A stretch of 64,000 nucleotides of DNA, from contig JAKUCV010003671.1 of NCBI GenBank assembly GCA_028386065.3, positions 32,095 to 96,094 of the forward strand, read 5' to 3'. This document shows positions 46,514 to 58,697 of the stretch, piece after piece (the first letter of the stretch is position 1; every line of letters begins with the position of its first letter). The translations under genes and the position numbers were made by a program. Below the pieces are notes generated by a model, which saw nothing but the letters and a program-made list of their open reading frames with translations, was not told the DNA's origin and did not search any database. The stretch is from Turnera subulata. Taxonomy: Eukaryota > Streptophyta > Magnoliopsida > Malpighiales > Passifloraceae.

Positions 46514-47626
46514 ATGAGTACAAACCATCCCGTGTTGATTACATGCGCAAAAGAGGAAGAGAAGGAAGAAACATGGTCAAATTTAGAAATTGGTGTTCTA
46601 TCCATGGTCATGGAAAGGCTACCATTTGTTGATAACCTCCAGTTTGCTGCTGTTTGCAAGCACTGGCATTATGCATCCAAAACCTGTCTCAGAAAAGAGT
46701 ATTCCCAATCTACCAAACACAGGTTACCCTGGCTAATGGAAATACAACCAAGCAAAAGACAAGTCATTAATATGGTGAACAATAAGAAGTACTCCATAGA
46801 ATGCCCACCTGAATTTTTCCCCCGGGCCTCAAAGAAAGGATGGCTGCTTCTAAGTTTGTCATGCCAGATCAGCTCTCATCTTATTTTTCTACTCAACCCT
46901 TTAACAAAGAATCAAATCGAGCTACCAAAATGGAGTTTACCACCATTTGACGCAGCAATTTCTGTAAAGGATGGCATCCCTAATTGTGTAGCCATTGCAA
47001 GAGCTCCTGGTATTCCTTCTCCTTTGACTCTTCAAATAATCTGCCCCACTAATCAAGACAAGGACTGGAAACGTTACGAGTATAATATTTCTCGAGATTA
47101 CCCCATTGCCAGCTTAGCTCATCTGTTAATCATTGACCAGGATGTTTACATGAGTGATAGGTGTGGACATGTTTTGCGGTTCAATATGGTTAGCTCTACA
47201 TTTAGTGAAGTTGTGGGATTGAAGAACGATGAAGTTGGAGACATCAATCAGTATACGTTGGAGATGGAGGGAGAGTTGGTCAAGATTATTCCAAGATATA
47301 CCTCAACAACAACAACTACTCCAAGACTTGCTCATTTCCTATTCTACAAGCTAAACCAAGACAGGACAGAATGGATTAAGTTGGAGGTTCACGAACTCAA
47401 AGGTACAAGCTGGTTTCTGCAAGATTATAGTCAACAAATGTCATCATTTGTTGTGAAAGGAACTCCCAAAACTGAAATTTTTCGTCTGCATATGGTGTTC
47501 AGTTTACAAGATCCTAAACTAGTTTTGAGACTAGACACTTATAATTTGGATATTCTTAATGGTTGTGGTGAGCTGATCTCAACCCGAGAAGTTGATCACC
47601 CTAACTGTTGGGTTGACTTGGGTTGA
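46514..47626 (+). CDS. F-box protein with DUF295 C-terminus
   Basis: A single-exon frame of 370 residues from the ATG at 46514. The frame is open upstream to 46340, but that part is hydrophobic and unlike the family, so I prefer MSTNHPVLIT as start. Residues 21-60 form the F-box (ETWSNLEIGVLSMVMERLPF...AAVCKHWHYASKTC), which would bind SKP1 in an SCF ubiquitin ligase. The rest is a beta-rich DUF295-type domain, with the family's C-terminal style FYKLNQDRTEWIKLEVHEL at about residues 275-295. DUF295 F-box genes form large, fast-evolving plant families with mostly unknown targets. The frame is intact. It is convergent with the carboxypeptidase gene 490 bp downstream. Confidence 0.82.
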   Translation: MSTNHPVLITCAKEEEKEETWSNLEIGVLSMVMERLPFVDNLQFAAVCKHWHYASKTCLRKEYSQSTKHRLPWLMEIQPSKRQVINMVNNKKYSIECPPEFFPRASKKGWLLLSLSCQISSHLIFLLNPLTKNQIELPKWSLPPFDAAISVKDGIPNCVAIARAPGIPSPLTLQIICPTNQDKDWKRYEYNISRDYPIASLAHLLIIDQDVYMSDRCGHVLRFNMVSSTFSEVVGLKNDEVGDINQYTLEMEGELVKIIPRYTSTTTTTPRLAHFLFYKLNQDRTEWIKLEVHELKGTSWFLQDYSQQMSSFVVKGTPKTEIFRLHMVFSLQDPKLVLRLDTYNLDILNGCGELISTREVDHPNCWVDLG

Positions 47627-48113
47627 TTACTCTACCACTTTTTCATGACTCTTAACTCTTAAGCATGCCTAAATTTAGGTGGTATTGTCTATCTGTTTTG
47701 TAACTTATAATCAAGTTTCTGGTGTGGAGCTTGGAACCTTTATTGTTTCGGAATTCTTTATTAGCCCTTACCCTACTCTTATTTTTGATGAGCCCAATTC
47801 AATTCTTCTGATCAGCTAATCAAGGAAAACTGGGCTGCAGTTTAATAGTAAAGTACTGGAGTTGGTATGGATTGAAATTTAATTCATTCAATCTGATAAT
47901 AATTCTGACAGAAGTGCAAACAGAAGTCTTTCACATAGAAGAACTACCCAACTCTCAAGCAAATACAATTGAAATCCCTATCTCTCACTTGTGCAATCAT
48001 TTATTTCCGTCCACCCCCTTACTATTTCCCCTTTTGGAATAAGGAAATCTGGAACCGTAATTTCAGAAACATCTTGCAATCCTATCCTAGAAAACTAAAG
48101 AAAAGACATACGG
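47627..48113. other. Shared 3' spacer of two convergent genes
   Basis: 487 bp with no gene; expected to hold the 3' UTRs of the F-box gene (plus) and the carboxypeptidase gene (minus). Confidence 0.5.
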
Positions 48114-51100
48114 TTAACCATCCATTGGAATACGTGTTGTATTGGGTAACCTCCGGCCTCGAACAAATGAGCTGAAAAGATGCAAAGCTCTTGATGGCTG
48201 AGAATAGGGCACCATATGGGCAGCACCCCTCACTGTGGCAAATGTCAACATATTCCCATATTCTGTGGCCCAACCTCCCACCTACATCCATCCACAATAC
48301 AAATACAGAACAATAAGTCCTCACTGTGATTATTATTATTGCACATACAAGGACAAAAGCTAACAACCCAGGTGAAGGCAAAAAAAAGATGGTATAAATA
48401 TGATAGGCTACCTGGCCTTTGTGAAACCATGCACCATAAGGAACTGACATCCCCAAGCCTAGCTCATGAGCAAGATCCCGGACAAGCGTGCGGGAACCCA
48501 GCAATGGTACAACAGAATCTTGATCACCACTATTAAAATCCAATCAAACATCATTAAAATTCAATCAAACATCAGAGCGAGCTTCAGTAACCATTGATGA
48601 CAGAATTGTAGTTTCAATTGTCTGCTAAATTATATAGGCCTTACCTAAACACCCAAACCGGGATGTGATTTTCAATGATCCTTTTGAGGATTGGAAGAAT
48701 GTCGATGTTACCATCAGTGTCGCTGTAATTTAAGACGCTGCCGTATACGCCGAGATGTAGAAACTCGTTAGAGAATTTTGGTTTAGAAGTTGCAGAATAG
48801 CATGAAAGAAAAATCTCTCTTACTCGCTACACATAGACCAAGCGTAAGGCAGATTAGTCCGATTTGCATGAAGTGCCTTCTGAACCTCAGGAAGATTGAA
48901 ATAGTAATGTCTTTCATAGGTCATGCATACATCTACCCCCATACTTAGCTTGGTAGCCTGCATATATTTTCCAGAGAAGGAATCACTGACATGGAGCTCA
49001 GAAACTAGGGGAATGAACAACGAAAGCGCATTAGAGAAAAATGAAAAAGAGTACCATTTTTTTCAATCGCAGTTCTTGCTCAACGATGGAGGGATAGCAC
49101 ACATCAAGGACTACATCATAGTTGTTTATGTAGTCACCCACAATTCTACCAGCTTCACTTATGGCTTTGTTGCATGATTCCGATACATTGTGTGGGCTTG
49201 TGTATGTGTAGTCATCGAAATCACACTCATTCATTATTGCGAGGCCAACCTCATCAGAAATCATCCCATGAGACCAAAAGAATTCGTACGTTGATGGAAC
49301 ATCCCTATCAAGTTTGAGCAGTGGGTTCCCAATCTAACCAAGAATTTATCATCATAGTAATTTCATTAATCAACAACAAGAATGCAGTAAAAGTTTATGC
49401 CAAAGGAGCACAGAATTGAAATGGTTTATCAGACAAAAAAGTGTATGTTTTCATACCGCAACTCCCTTGATATTGAACTTGAAATCTGAATTTATATTGT
49501 GGTCCAATAGAACATTAGCCAGCTGTGGTATGTAATGGCCTACGACAAGATCAGCAGTTGTTAGAGAATTACTAAAAGTGACCAACCAAGAACAAAAAGC
49601 AGAGCGGAAAGATTACTGAAATAGGAGGACATCATTTCAGGGCAGAGAGGAAGAGTGGCATGCTCATAAAAATTGATTTCAAAACTCAAGCTTCGGTGAC
49701 AAAGAAACAAAGATTTTTTAAGGCTATGGGCTCACCTGCATAGCTCTCTCCTGTAAGAAACAATGCTGTGGATTTGAGTTCTGGAAATTTCTCATACCAA
49801 TTCAACAAGAACGTAATCATGTCCCTGGCTGCCAGATAAAACATATCGTGACAAAAGTTACAAGGTCTGAACTATAAGGAATGAGGTCTTTAATTTTCAT
49901 CAATTTCCTCACAGATTAAATAAAGCATACTTAAATCATGGAACAAGAACACCGGTTACTGATTGACATAAGCTACATACCAGTATTGGCATCCCCTGTA
50001 GTATAATCGTCAGTTGCATTTGAGTATGACCATCCTACTCCAGCAGGAGAGTCAACAAAGAGGAGATTTGATGCTGCAAAAGGAAAACGACAATGGGGTT
50101 AAATTAAATACACAATAACATTAAAAAAAGAACAAAAGACTTACATGGGGATTAAACAATAGTATTAGCCACATAATTATATGGGTACCTCTGTTCCAGG
50201 CCATTGAATTTTTGCGAAGGGCTCGCCCATCTCCTCGGGGAAAAAATGGACCCAATTCTGTAAAGGCACCTCCCCCAACGGAAGAACAGCCAGGGCCTGA
50301 ACATGGAAGGTTACTTTAAGTAGCTGGTTTTGGTATCAATAATTAAAGATTGCTTCCAAATAATTACCATCATCCAAGAGGGAAAGTATCTTGCAATTCT
50401 TAAAATCATGTTCAAATACTAAAAACAACTGAATTTTCAATTTGGAAAATCTAGAAAATCTTGAAACTTGAGACTTATAATAGGTGGAGTATGCGACGAA
50501 ATTCGAAGCAGTTCAGTTCGTCCTCTTCTTCACAGAGCATCTGTGTGCATGAATGGTGGAGTAGCAGCAGACTTCACAAGTTAATGCATTGCAAGCTTTG
50601 AAATTTAAACTTTATACCGTAGAAAGTTTTTCTCGTTTCAGTTCAGGGCTCAGATTTCAAAAACTAATTTCAAAATTATGGATGTAAAAGGGCCGTTAAC
50701 GGTAAACAGATGCTACCAGTTACAAATGGAAGGCGGAAACAAGCCAGGATCTTACACAGTAAAAAAGAGTGAAAGAATCAACCTTGAATGCAGAAAAGCA
50801 AAGTGGTAGAAAGAAAGACAAGACCAGTAAGTGCAACAGTCTAGAAAACAGGTGGAGCCAAAATAAAAAGTTAAGTGAAAAGAAAACGAGATTGAACCCC
50901 ACTAACCAGACAGAAACAAGTGCACACGGTAGTAAATAATCAAATCCAAATAGCAGCACAAGCATAGTATTAACATTTGGTCAAAGGGGGAGGAGTGAAG
51001 AGGGAGAGAGAAACAAACTTGCCTCCATTGAGCCAGAGAGCCAGAGGTTTATTGGCAGGGTCCTTCTCAGCCTCAACAAAGTAATAGAACAAGCTCCTCC

Positions 51101-51323
51101 CCTTCTGGGCATCCACATCAATATACCCAGCAAACTGCCTGAAGGCAACCTTTGGCTGACCGGGCAAGTTCACCACCAGATCCTCATTTGGGTACCCATC
51201 AACCACCACCACCACATTACTCACCGCCACCAGCAACCCAAAAGCAAAACCCCACACTGCAGCAATAAATGTCATGCCACCAAACCTGCACCTACCACTC
51301 ATCTCATCAACCCCCATCATCAC
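48114..51323 (-). CDS. Serine carboxypeptidase-like protein (SCPL, S10 family), 10 exons
   Basis: Exons (minus): 51023-51323, 50189-50296, 49981-50073, 49736-49828, 49457-49539, 49055-49333, 48824-48957, 48645-48737, 48412-48529, 48114-48281. They sum to 1470 nt with phases agreeing at every junction (489 residues). Residues 14-42 are a hydrophobic signal segment; LWLNGGPGCSS spans exons 1-2; the catalytic Ser is S196 in GESYAG; the acid is in SGDQDSVVP (about 395-403); the catalytic His is H456 in RGAAHMVP. It resembles the Arabidopsis SCPL42-45 group ([36 protein letters not shown]), so a secreted or vacuolar peptidase is likely; the substrate is unknown. Intron 1 has a GC donor (AATGGAG/GCAAGT); the other introns are GT-AG. 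All three catalytic elements are present. Confidence 0.92.
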
Positions 51324-51600
51324 TACTTCTCACACAGAATTCTCAAGAACAACCCTGCCCTCTCCTCCTCTGTATTGCTTACTTTACTTAGTAAATACTG
51401 AGAAACAACAGACCAAACTAGCGAAAGCACACATTCAAAAAGTAAGAGAAAAGAATCCTGATAATGATAATACTGTATGCATGTAGTCTGCTTGTGTATC
51501 TTTTTGTTATATATCTTTAATCAAACAAATTCTGTTACACCAGGCACGTGAATCCTGGACCTTCTTCCTTTAGCGAAAAGGCATGTATGCGCCCTAGCTA

Positions 51601-51608
51601 TATTTATA
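51601..51608 (-). promoter_or_regulatory. Possible TATA box of the carboxypeptidase gene
   Basis: The minus strand reads TATAAATA about 280 bp upstream of the first ATG. The position would give a 5' UTR of roughly 250 nt. Sequence match only. Confidence 0.35.
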
Positions 51609-52449
51609 ACCCAAGATCTGCGCTTCCTAATACTACTGTTTTAGTTTTAGTATTCACATTCGCACACGTAGAAGTAGTCACATTTTCAGCCTACATAGCA
51701 GGAGAAGAAATCGATGGGAAGTTGCAGACCACCAAAAATAATAATAATAATAATAATAAAAGAAAGAGAAGCTCTCAACTCAATTTACGGGTCCTACTGC
51801 TTGTTTCTTTTTTTTTTTAACATAATTGTCTTGTTCTTCCTTTTTTTTAACAAAGTAACAGAAATGTGTAAGAGGTTCATGTCCATGTATTATAGTACTA
51901 GATAGTACCGGTCCAAATCAAACATTATTTAAAAAGTAAGAGAAAATTAGGTATCTTCCAAATAGTACATGCAGTCAAATAAGTCAAAAACAAAAAAGGA
52001 AAAGAGTAAAACCCATAAATAAAAGCTAAAGAAACTAACGAAAAGGTATCTTCTTTTGGCTTTAATAGGCTTCAGCCGCTTCATGGCATGGGTTATTTGT
52101 ATTACCGAAGAAATAATGAGCACAGGTGATGTGGTTCATGGCCACTTGCAGTTAAGTCAAGAGTGTACTGCACAGACCAATCAGTGAAGAGAAACTGAAT
52201 GAATTGGGAATCTCAACATAGATATTTTACACACTTTGTTTAACGGAAAGTACTGACAAAAGAAGCCGTCTTCATTGCCCCATCTTTGTATTGATGGAAC
52301 CCACATCTAATCTTTGCTTTGACAAAAACACTCGAACATTTTTTATTTCTTTTTGGAAATGGATTTTAGATTCAGACTTGAAAATATTCTTTGTTTAAAA
52401 TATATATGTATATTGTAAAAAAAATTATCCCCAAACTAATGAGTTCAGC
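51609..52449. other. Upstream region of the carboxypeptidase gene
   Basis: No gene seen. Contains an (AAT)n microsatellite at 51736-51759 and T-rich runs at 51808-51850. Ends at the target duplication TAGAT (52450-52454) of the next element. Confidence 0.45.
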
Positions 52450-52454
52450 TAGAT

Positions 52455-52657
52455 TGTTATGAATTTAGTGATTAATGCAAGTTTTTGGCTTTGGAGAGGA
52501 AGAAGAAGATGGAAGGAGAGCAAAAGCATTAAGAGAAGAAAATGAAACTTAAGCTGCAGTCATCCCTCGCAGCAACCTTCTTTTCTTTATAAATAAACAG
52601 AATTTTACTGTGGTGGGTAGGGGTAGGTACAATAATATTTACATATTTTTCATAACA
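52455..52657 (-). repeat. 3' LTR of element D (203 bp)
   Basis: Copy of 58698-58914 with small deletions (for example GTGGTGGGTAGG against GTAGATTGGTGGGTAGG). Includes TATAAATAAACAG on the plus strand. Confidence 0.88.
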
Positions 52658-52889
52658 CTCCCCCTTAAATGTTATTGTACTTTTGGATAGAATACGCTTT
52701 TTGAAATAACTGCCTCATTAAAAACCTTACCAAGAAAAACCCAGTGGGATAAAAACTTGGTGAAGGGAAAAAGAGTGCAGTGCGTATTCTACTCCCCCTC
52801 ATATTAGCCTCCCTTGATTTCTTGATGTCGTTGCATCCTTGTCAACTTCTGGTGATGTGTGCTTTGTCCGATCACTTTTGATACATCAC

Positions 52890-55060
52890 TTATTTTAATT
52901 GGACAATATAGGCAACATTATCTTCATAATTCGTTATCGGAGCATCTTCCTTGCCATCTTGCTTTAGTGGTCCCGATGATATAGCAATTTCACTTGTAAA
53001 GTTGTAGCAGATGTCCGACTGTGCTCTATGTGGATCAAAATTAATACCCTGCATCTGCAAAACCAACCATTTTGTCTTCGGGTTTATAGGGTTACACATT
53101 TGTTATTCCCGAAGATAAGAGCAAATACATATATTGCCAATAGACTTAAATCAAAAGCTTCAGGCTTTATATTACAAGCAATACATAATGCACTTAGTCA
53201 GGGTACTCCAGGACCAGTCTAATAGCACGGTATTTGGAAGCCTCTTCTGGAGTTCCAATCACTAACCATATAGATATCAACATAAAATTTATTCATACTC
53301 AAAAATGATTTAAACTCAATTTAATTTTTTTTTGTAATTTCCCGGGAATTAGTTGCTTCAGGCAACTTGGATCCTTCAGGGATCTTCATGTATATTTCAC
53401 AACTTATGGATCCATAGTAGGCTGCAAAACATTCATTAGATGCATTTTTAATTTTTTTCATATAATGTCAGACTTATCAAAATAATTGCATCCACCACAG
53501 GGGAGTATATCTCCTCACAATTAATACCAGGTCATTTGGGTAAACCTTATGCTACAAACCGTGCATTATATCTCAATATCTTTTCTGCACAAGTACCCAT
53601 TTTTTCGACCAATCAATTTTACACCCATCTGGTATACGGACTACCGGTCCGAAAATTTTCTCGCTTCATAAGAGGGTCCAACACAGCCTTTAATCATATC
53701 TCTTTATTTTGGCCAATCATACAACACCTACATTCATTAGTAGGTTTCATGATCCTCATTTTAATACTTAGCGCTATAAATAAAAATTGTATTCCGTCGA
53801 CGGTTATTTCATGTCGGTTCCTTCTTATCTCTGACACTGTAATTGAGATCTCATCATATTCACTTATTTCAGGTACCTGAGTTACTTCTGGAACTTTATC
53901 AATTTGTGTCAGAGAATCAATCTCTTCTGGGGAACTTTTAATTCAAACCTCTACTGGAGGTCATATTTTCTTACTGGGGCCATCTTATCTCATTTGCTCC
54001 TTTTTCTCTTTTGAGAATTTCTTTTCTTTTGGAACCGTGTATAATCTATAGATTCATTTGCATACTTACATTGTTCTTCAGGAACATCAATTGAAACAGG
54101 AGCATTTGCAGCTGGTATATGGTCACACTTAATTTAAATGTGTCTGGCAATTGCATATCAATTTTCCTGCATATGAATCATCTTCTTTTGAACTTCAGGT
54201 TCACATTAATTTATATGAGGATCAACATTCATATATATTATGCATTTCAACAAACTTGATCCAGCTGCTTCTTTCTCCCCCTGATGTTGGGTATACACAC
54301 ATGTCGAATTATCAATAAGCAAATCTTGCTATAAATGAATCTCCAATCTTTTAGTCAATAGTTTCAATAATATTGTGATTTGATGGAGATTACCCAACAT
54401 CTATTCCCAACCTTCTTTAAGGACCAGATTAACTATGCTGTGGTGGAGCATAATATACTGTACAACCAACGGTCCGAAGATGGGAGATATTTTGTGACCA
54501 AGAACCAATGGGGAGATCTTATGATCTTATAATATCTTATAGGCTTGATGCACATTTACTGCGTATAAAATACCATATTTATATTTCATCAATGGTCCTG
54601 CAATAAATTGTCAATATGGCCCAGATCTCTTTGGGTTTATTTCCAATGATATACATTATCCATTGAAGAAATATACCAGCATTATCTAGACATATAGTCT
54701 AGTAACATAAGTAGGGACATATACCTGCACGTGGCTTAATTATTAAATTAGTAGGCACAATGCCAACTTGCATTACACAATAGACCATCTAGTCGATGCA
54801 TCGTAAAAATTACCTAGATGGTTAACACCGCGGATTTATCAGTCCGCGTTTATGTCCCTGAACTATTCTCAAACTTGCTGGTGATACTAGGCCATTCTCA
54901 TCTTAGGAAGGCCGTATAATAACTTTCGCAGTAAACAAAACTCATAGAAATTCATTGATTGTAAAACTTCTGGTTTTTCAATGAATGATCTAATAAATTT
55001 CGTGCATCATTATTGACCCGGGATGGCCCAACCGGTCATGCCAAACAATAAGTCCATGTA
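52890..55060 (-). pseudogene. pol relic of element D
   Basis: Scattered copia motifs survive on the minus strand in the right order. Pre-integrase is at about 54990-55050 (HGLIVWHDRLGHPGS). The linker before RT is at about 54060-54190 (IPAANAPVSIDVPEEQ). RT is represented by an IPEGSKLPEA-type phrase at about 53340-53390. The RNase H piece is at 52890-53099 (GINFDPHRAQSDICY). Stops and shifts are everywhere, and the YVDD box could not be found by eye. Confidence 0.7.
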
Positions 55061-55310
55061 CCAACTTCAAGTTGGTGCCAGCTTCAGGCTGGATAACTTA
55101 GAAAAATTATTTATCAACTTTTGGCTGGTGCATACTAGCTATAAATTACATATCTATCATCTAACTTCTAGTTGGTCTCAGCTTTAGGCTGTATAAACTT
55201 GTGTATTTAAACACTTAAAATTTCTAGCTTCAGGCTAGAGCATTTCAGCTTCTGGCTTGATATGTTAAGTTTTGATTACCCGACTGCTAGCTTCAGGCTA
55301 GGTATATATG
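55060..55310. repeat. Short dispersed repeat around AGCTTCAGGCT
   Basis: The phrase AGCTTCAGGCT or a close variant recurs at about 55079, 55180, 55226, 55247 and 55289, with AACTTCTAGTTGG/AACTTCAAGTTGG between. The pattern lies next to the pre-integrase relic, where coding sequence would be expected. Confidence 0.55.
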
Positions 55311-55572
55311 TGTCAATATTAGGCTTATTTTTGCCACTCATGTCAAAAAGATCAGAATTATTGGACAATAATTAAAGTAGTGGCAAACTTTTCCAAAAGC
55401 AAAACCTCGAAGCTTGAAAAACTTTGGAGTTTACTGACAAATAATGCAAAGTTTTAATTACCAAAAAATCTTCTGGATCTTTTCGGAGACAGAAAAGGGT
55501 CCACATTTGAAAAACTAACACCTAGCTGTCTAAGCTCAAACTATAAGAAGGGGAGGCAGTTGAGACAGGAAG

Positions 55573-56292
55573 ATGCAGAAAACTCAGAAAAATCAACAAG
55601 ACAAGAAAAATGCCTTCCCAGCTACTGTTTTCTTTGTTGAGGATGCCTCTCTAGGAAGAAGAAATAGGTTAGCTTATAGCATGGTAAATGAGCAGCAAGA
55701 GGAACTACCGAATGATCTGGCGAGAATCCCTCGTTTAGTGTTTGTAGATGAGCTATACTTGTCTAGGTTCTTTGTGACTCCAATGGAAGAAACTTTCTTC
55801 CTGGAGGACCAAGGCAATCCCAGGACAAATTTTTATGGCTCACCTAACTCTATAATGTTTTTCATATCTGCTAGGATGCAAGAATTTCAGCTAGAGCCTT
55901 CATGTCAGATTTTAAACCAAAGCAGTTATTATCAGGTTTCCATGATGGCTCGGAGCGTCCCGAGGGTGACTGGGTTACCACCTACATGGCCTAAGGTACG
56001 ACTTTTATTGTGGAATTGTAGGGGTATAGCAAGAAGGTCTCAAGACTTTGTGCGTACCTTAAGAGATCTGAAGAATCAGTACAAGCCTAACATGGTACTG
56101 ATTACTGAGACTTTGTGGCAAGCAGGAGAGAATCATGGTGTGATTCCACTTCGTTTTCCTCCAACGAATCGGTTTGAGATACCTGGAGAAAACAACAGGG
56201 GTGGTATGTGGTTCTCCTGGAACGACAGTGTTAGGGTTAACATTAATGGTGAGGCTCAGAGTTTCAGGGTTAATGTTGAACCCAACAGATAG
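55573..56292 (+). pseudogene. LINE fragment with endonuclease start, inside element D
   Basis: An uninterrupted 239-residue frame. About residues 143-205 match the start of the plant LINE (L1-type) endonuclease: LLLWNCRGIARRSQDFVRTL, then NMVLITETLW. In this nuclease family the Asn of WNCRG and the Glu of TET are active-site positions. The first 140 residues are not recognised and could be the end of ORF1 or its linker. The frame ends after FRVNVEPNR; most of endonuclease, all of RT and the poly(A) tail are missing. It lies opposite in strand to element D. LINE copies are normally cut at the 5' end, so a piece cut at the 3' end suggests rearrangement or capture. Confidence 0.65.
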
Positions 56293-56959
56293 ATTACTTG
56301 TTTAAACATATGTATGAGAACCATTCTTCTTTGAATGTTCTCCAGTTATGGATCTGTTTTTGCAATAGTAATATGCATGTTTACTTTAAGCTTTTTTCCA
56401 TTTATTATCTCATTTACGCCCACAGGCACAAATAATTATACTGTCTTATTCGCTTCAGGGAATAAATCTGAGTCAATTCATTTGGGATCCATAACAATTC
56501 AATTTATTACTGGGGGTGTCTGTACTTTTCAAGAGTATATGCTCTTCCAGAGCGTAAATATACTATCTTCTAGATCATATTAAAACATGCGTTCTTCAGG
56601 AACATATTCGGATTTGTGCTCTTCTGGAGCTTTGTTAATCTTTTTCTCATTTCGAGAAGTCATAATATGTTATATTGACATCCACACATATAATTCTCCC
56701 CCTGTGGATGTCGATTTTGCATTTGTCTTCGAGACTAATGCTTGAGGCATTATTCTAGAAACAATTATAAAATTCTGAAAAATAAATAAAATAAATTGCA
56801 ATGCGTAATAATTTAAACTGAACATAAAATAAATTGAATATAAAATGAATTGCTCCTTCAGGGTAAGCAAGTATAATATCCACCTTCTGGTGGTCATATA
56901 ATTTCCATCTTCTGGTGGTAATAATGTTTATTTTCGATTTTCCTTTGAAGGATCTTCAG

Positions 56960-57540
56960 GATCTTATGAACGGTAAGACTTCCAGTCTTCGTTGTATTTT
57001 CTTTTATTTTCTTTTAGTCTCCCAGACTATTATCATGTAAATTCTTGTCCGTATTTGATACCCATAATAAATTTCTTCTGGAAATTATAAGGGTCTTGAA
57101 TAACATAATTTAAATAAAATTAAAGACTAAAATGAAATAAATAAATATGGGCCTTTCGTTAATTAGCCCAATGAAGAATTAAATAACCGAAAAATTAAAA
57201 GTAATGGGCCTTACATAAATTGGCCCAATTAAAATGACTAAAAATTAAATACAATGGGCCTTTTGGCAGTAAATCTTCAGGTCTTTGCTGTATTTTTCTT
57301 TTATTGAGTCTTCTAGACTCTTTCATTTAGTCTTCCAGACTATTATCATTTAAATGCATTTCAGCATTTAATGCCCATGATAAATTTTTTCCAGAAATTT
57401 TGATGGCCTTAGTTCAAGTAGCATAATTAAATAAATAAAAGACTTAATTAAAATGAACATGGGCCCCTTTTTTATTAATAATTAGCCCAATTAAAATAAA
57501 TAACCAAAAGATAAATATGATGGGCCTTGTACGAGCCTAA
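56960..57540. repeat. Tandem duplication of about 300 bp in element D
   Basis: 56960-57260 and 57270-57540 share, in order, the phrases TTCTTTTATT, GTCTYCCAGACTATTATCAT, CCATGATAAATTT-like, AAATTAAAGAC-like and TGGGCC...AGCCCAAT. Shorter TGGGCC/GGCCCAATTAAAAT units repeat within it, and TTCCGGTCAAACACTTCTGG-type units repeat at 57665-57800. Confidence 0.6.
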
Positions 57541-57904
57541 TAAAATCGTAACGGATAGAATATTAAAATGTAATGGGCCTAATATGAGCCCAAGCTTAAT
57601 ATAAATGAAAAACAAAAAAAATAAATACAATAGCCTTCCGGGCTTGCCAGGAAAAACCCAAGGTATCGAATTCTGGCCAAACACTTCTGGGCTTGCCAGA
57701 AAAATCTCGAGACGTCAGATTCCGGTCAAACACTTCTGGGTTCGCCGGATTCCGACCGAACACTGTTCATGATCGCCGGATTCCGCCCAAAATCACTGTT
57801 CACCATGCAGGAAAATTAAATACTATGGGCCTTTTAATAGCCCAATCGGATTTAAATAATAATAAAAAAACGTAAAATATGCTTACTCGATAAATCTTTC
57901 AGCA

Positions 57905-58110
57905 ATTAAAATTTTCCCCCTCTCTTATTTTTTCTATTTTCTTTTCCTCTCCTCTTTTTTTCTATTTTCCTCTATTTTCCTTTCTTTCTTTTTTCTTTCT
58001 TTCCTCTCTTTTTTCCTCTCTTTCCTTTTTTTTTTTTTTCTCTCTTTTCTTTTCCTTTTTTTTCTTTCCTCTCTCCTTTTTTTCTTTCTGTTTTTCTGTT
58101 TTTTTAGAAA
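57905..58110. repeat. Pyrimidine tract (plus strand) in element D leader
   Basis: About 200 bases almost wholly C and T, directly next to a GC-rich segment (58110-58580). Long frames over the GC-rich part occur on both strands and lack any domain. Confidence 0.75.
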
Positions 58111-58697
58111 CCGGGCCGTGAGCAGTACCGGCCCAGTTTTTTTTTAATGGGCTGAACAGTGCAGCCCAAACCCAGGTGAACCAGGCCCACGACCCGTCGT
58201 GTCAGACCCGACCCGTCCGGGTCGTCTTCTCCATCTCGCGGGTCGCCCGTTGTGGCGAGTTGCAGGTGGCGGCGGGAACGACAAACGGCGAGGCGTGAGG
58301 GAGGAAGGAGGAGCGGCGATCCGGCTGGTGCTCGCAGAGACACCCGCCGGTGGCTGCAGGTGCGGCAGCGGGGAGAACAAAGGAGGAGGATCCAGCGGAT
58401 CAACTCGGGTCGTCCACTTGGCCGTCGGGTCTTCCGCTTTTGTCGGCGCGTCCGGCTGCGAGGAAGAATGGGGGCGGCGCCGTTCAGTCGGCGACGGCGT
58501 GAGGAAGGCGTCGGTGTGGGCGGTGGCGCGAACAGCGGTGCGGATCATCATCGTGTGAACAGTAACAGAGGGTGAGGGTGACGACTGTTCATGCGCTCTG
58601 GTTTTTTTTTTTTCTTCTTCTTCTTTCTTCTCTGTATTTTTTTTCTACACTGGGTTTCCTTGCATTCCGGGTAGAGTCTCATTTCGTGCTAATAACG

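Noticed and set aside
53536..53880. 114-codon plus-strand frame in element D.
   Set aside because: Shadow of the decayed RT region on the other strand.
58104..58575. Overlapping long frames in the element D leader.
   Set aside because: GC-rich composition keeps frames open on both strands; no recognisable motif.
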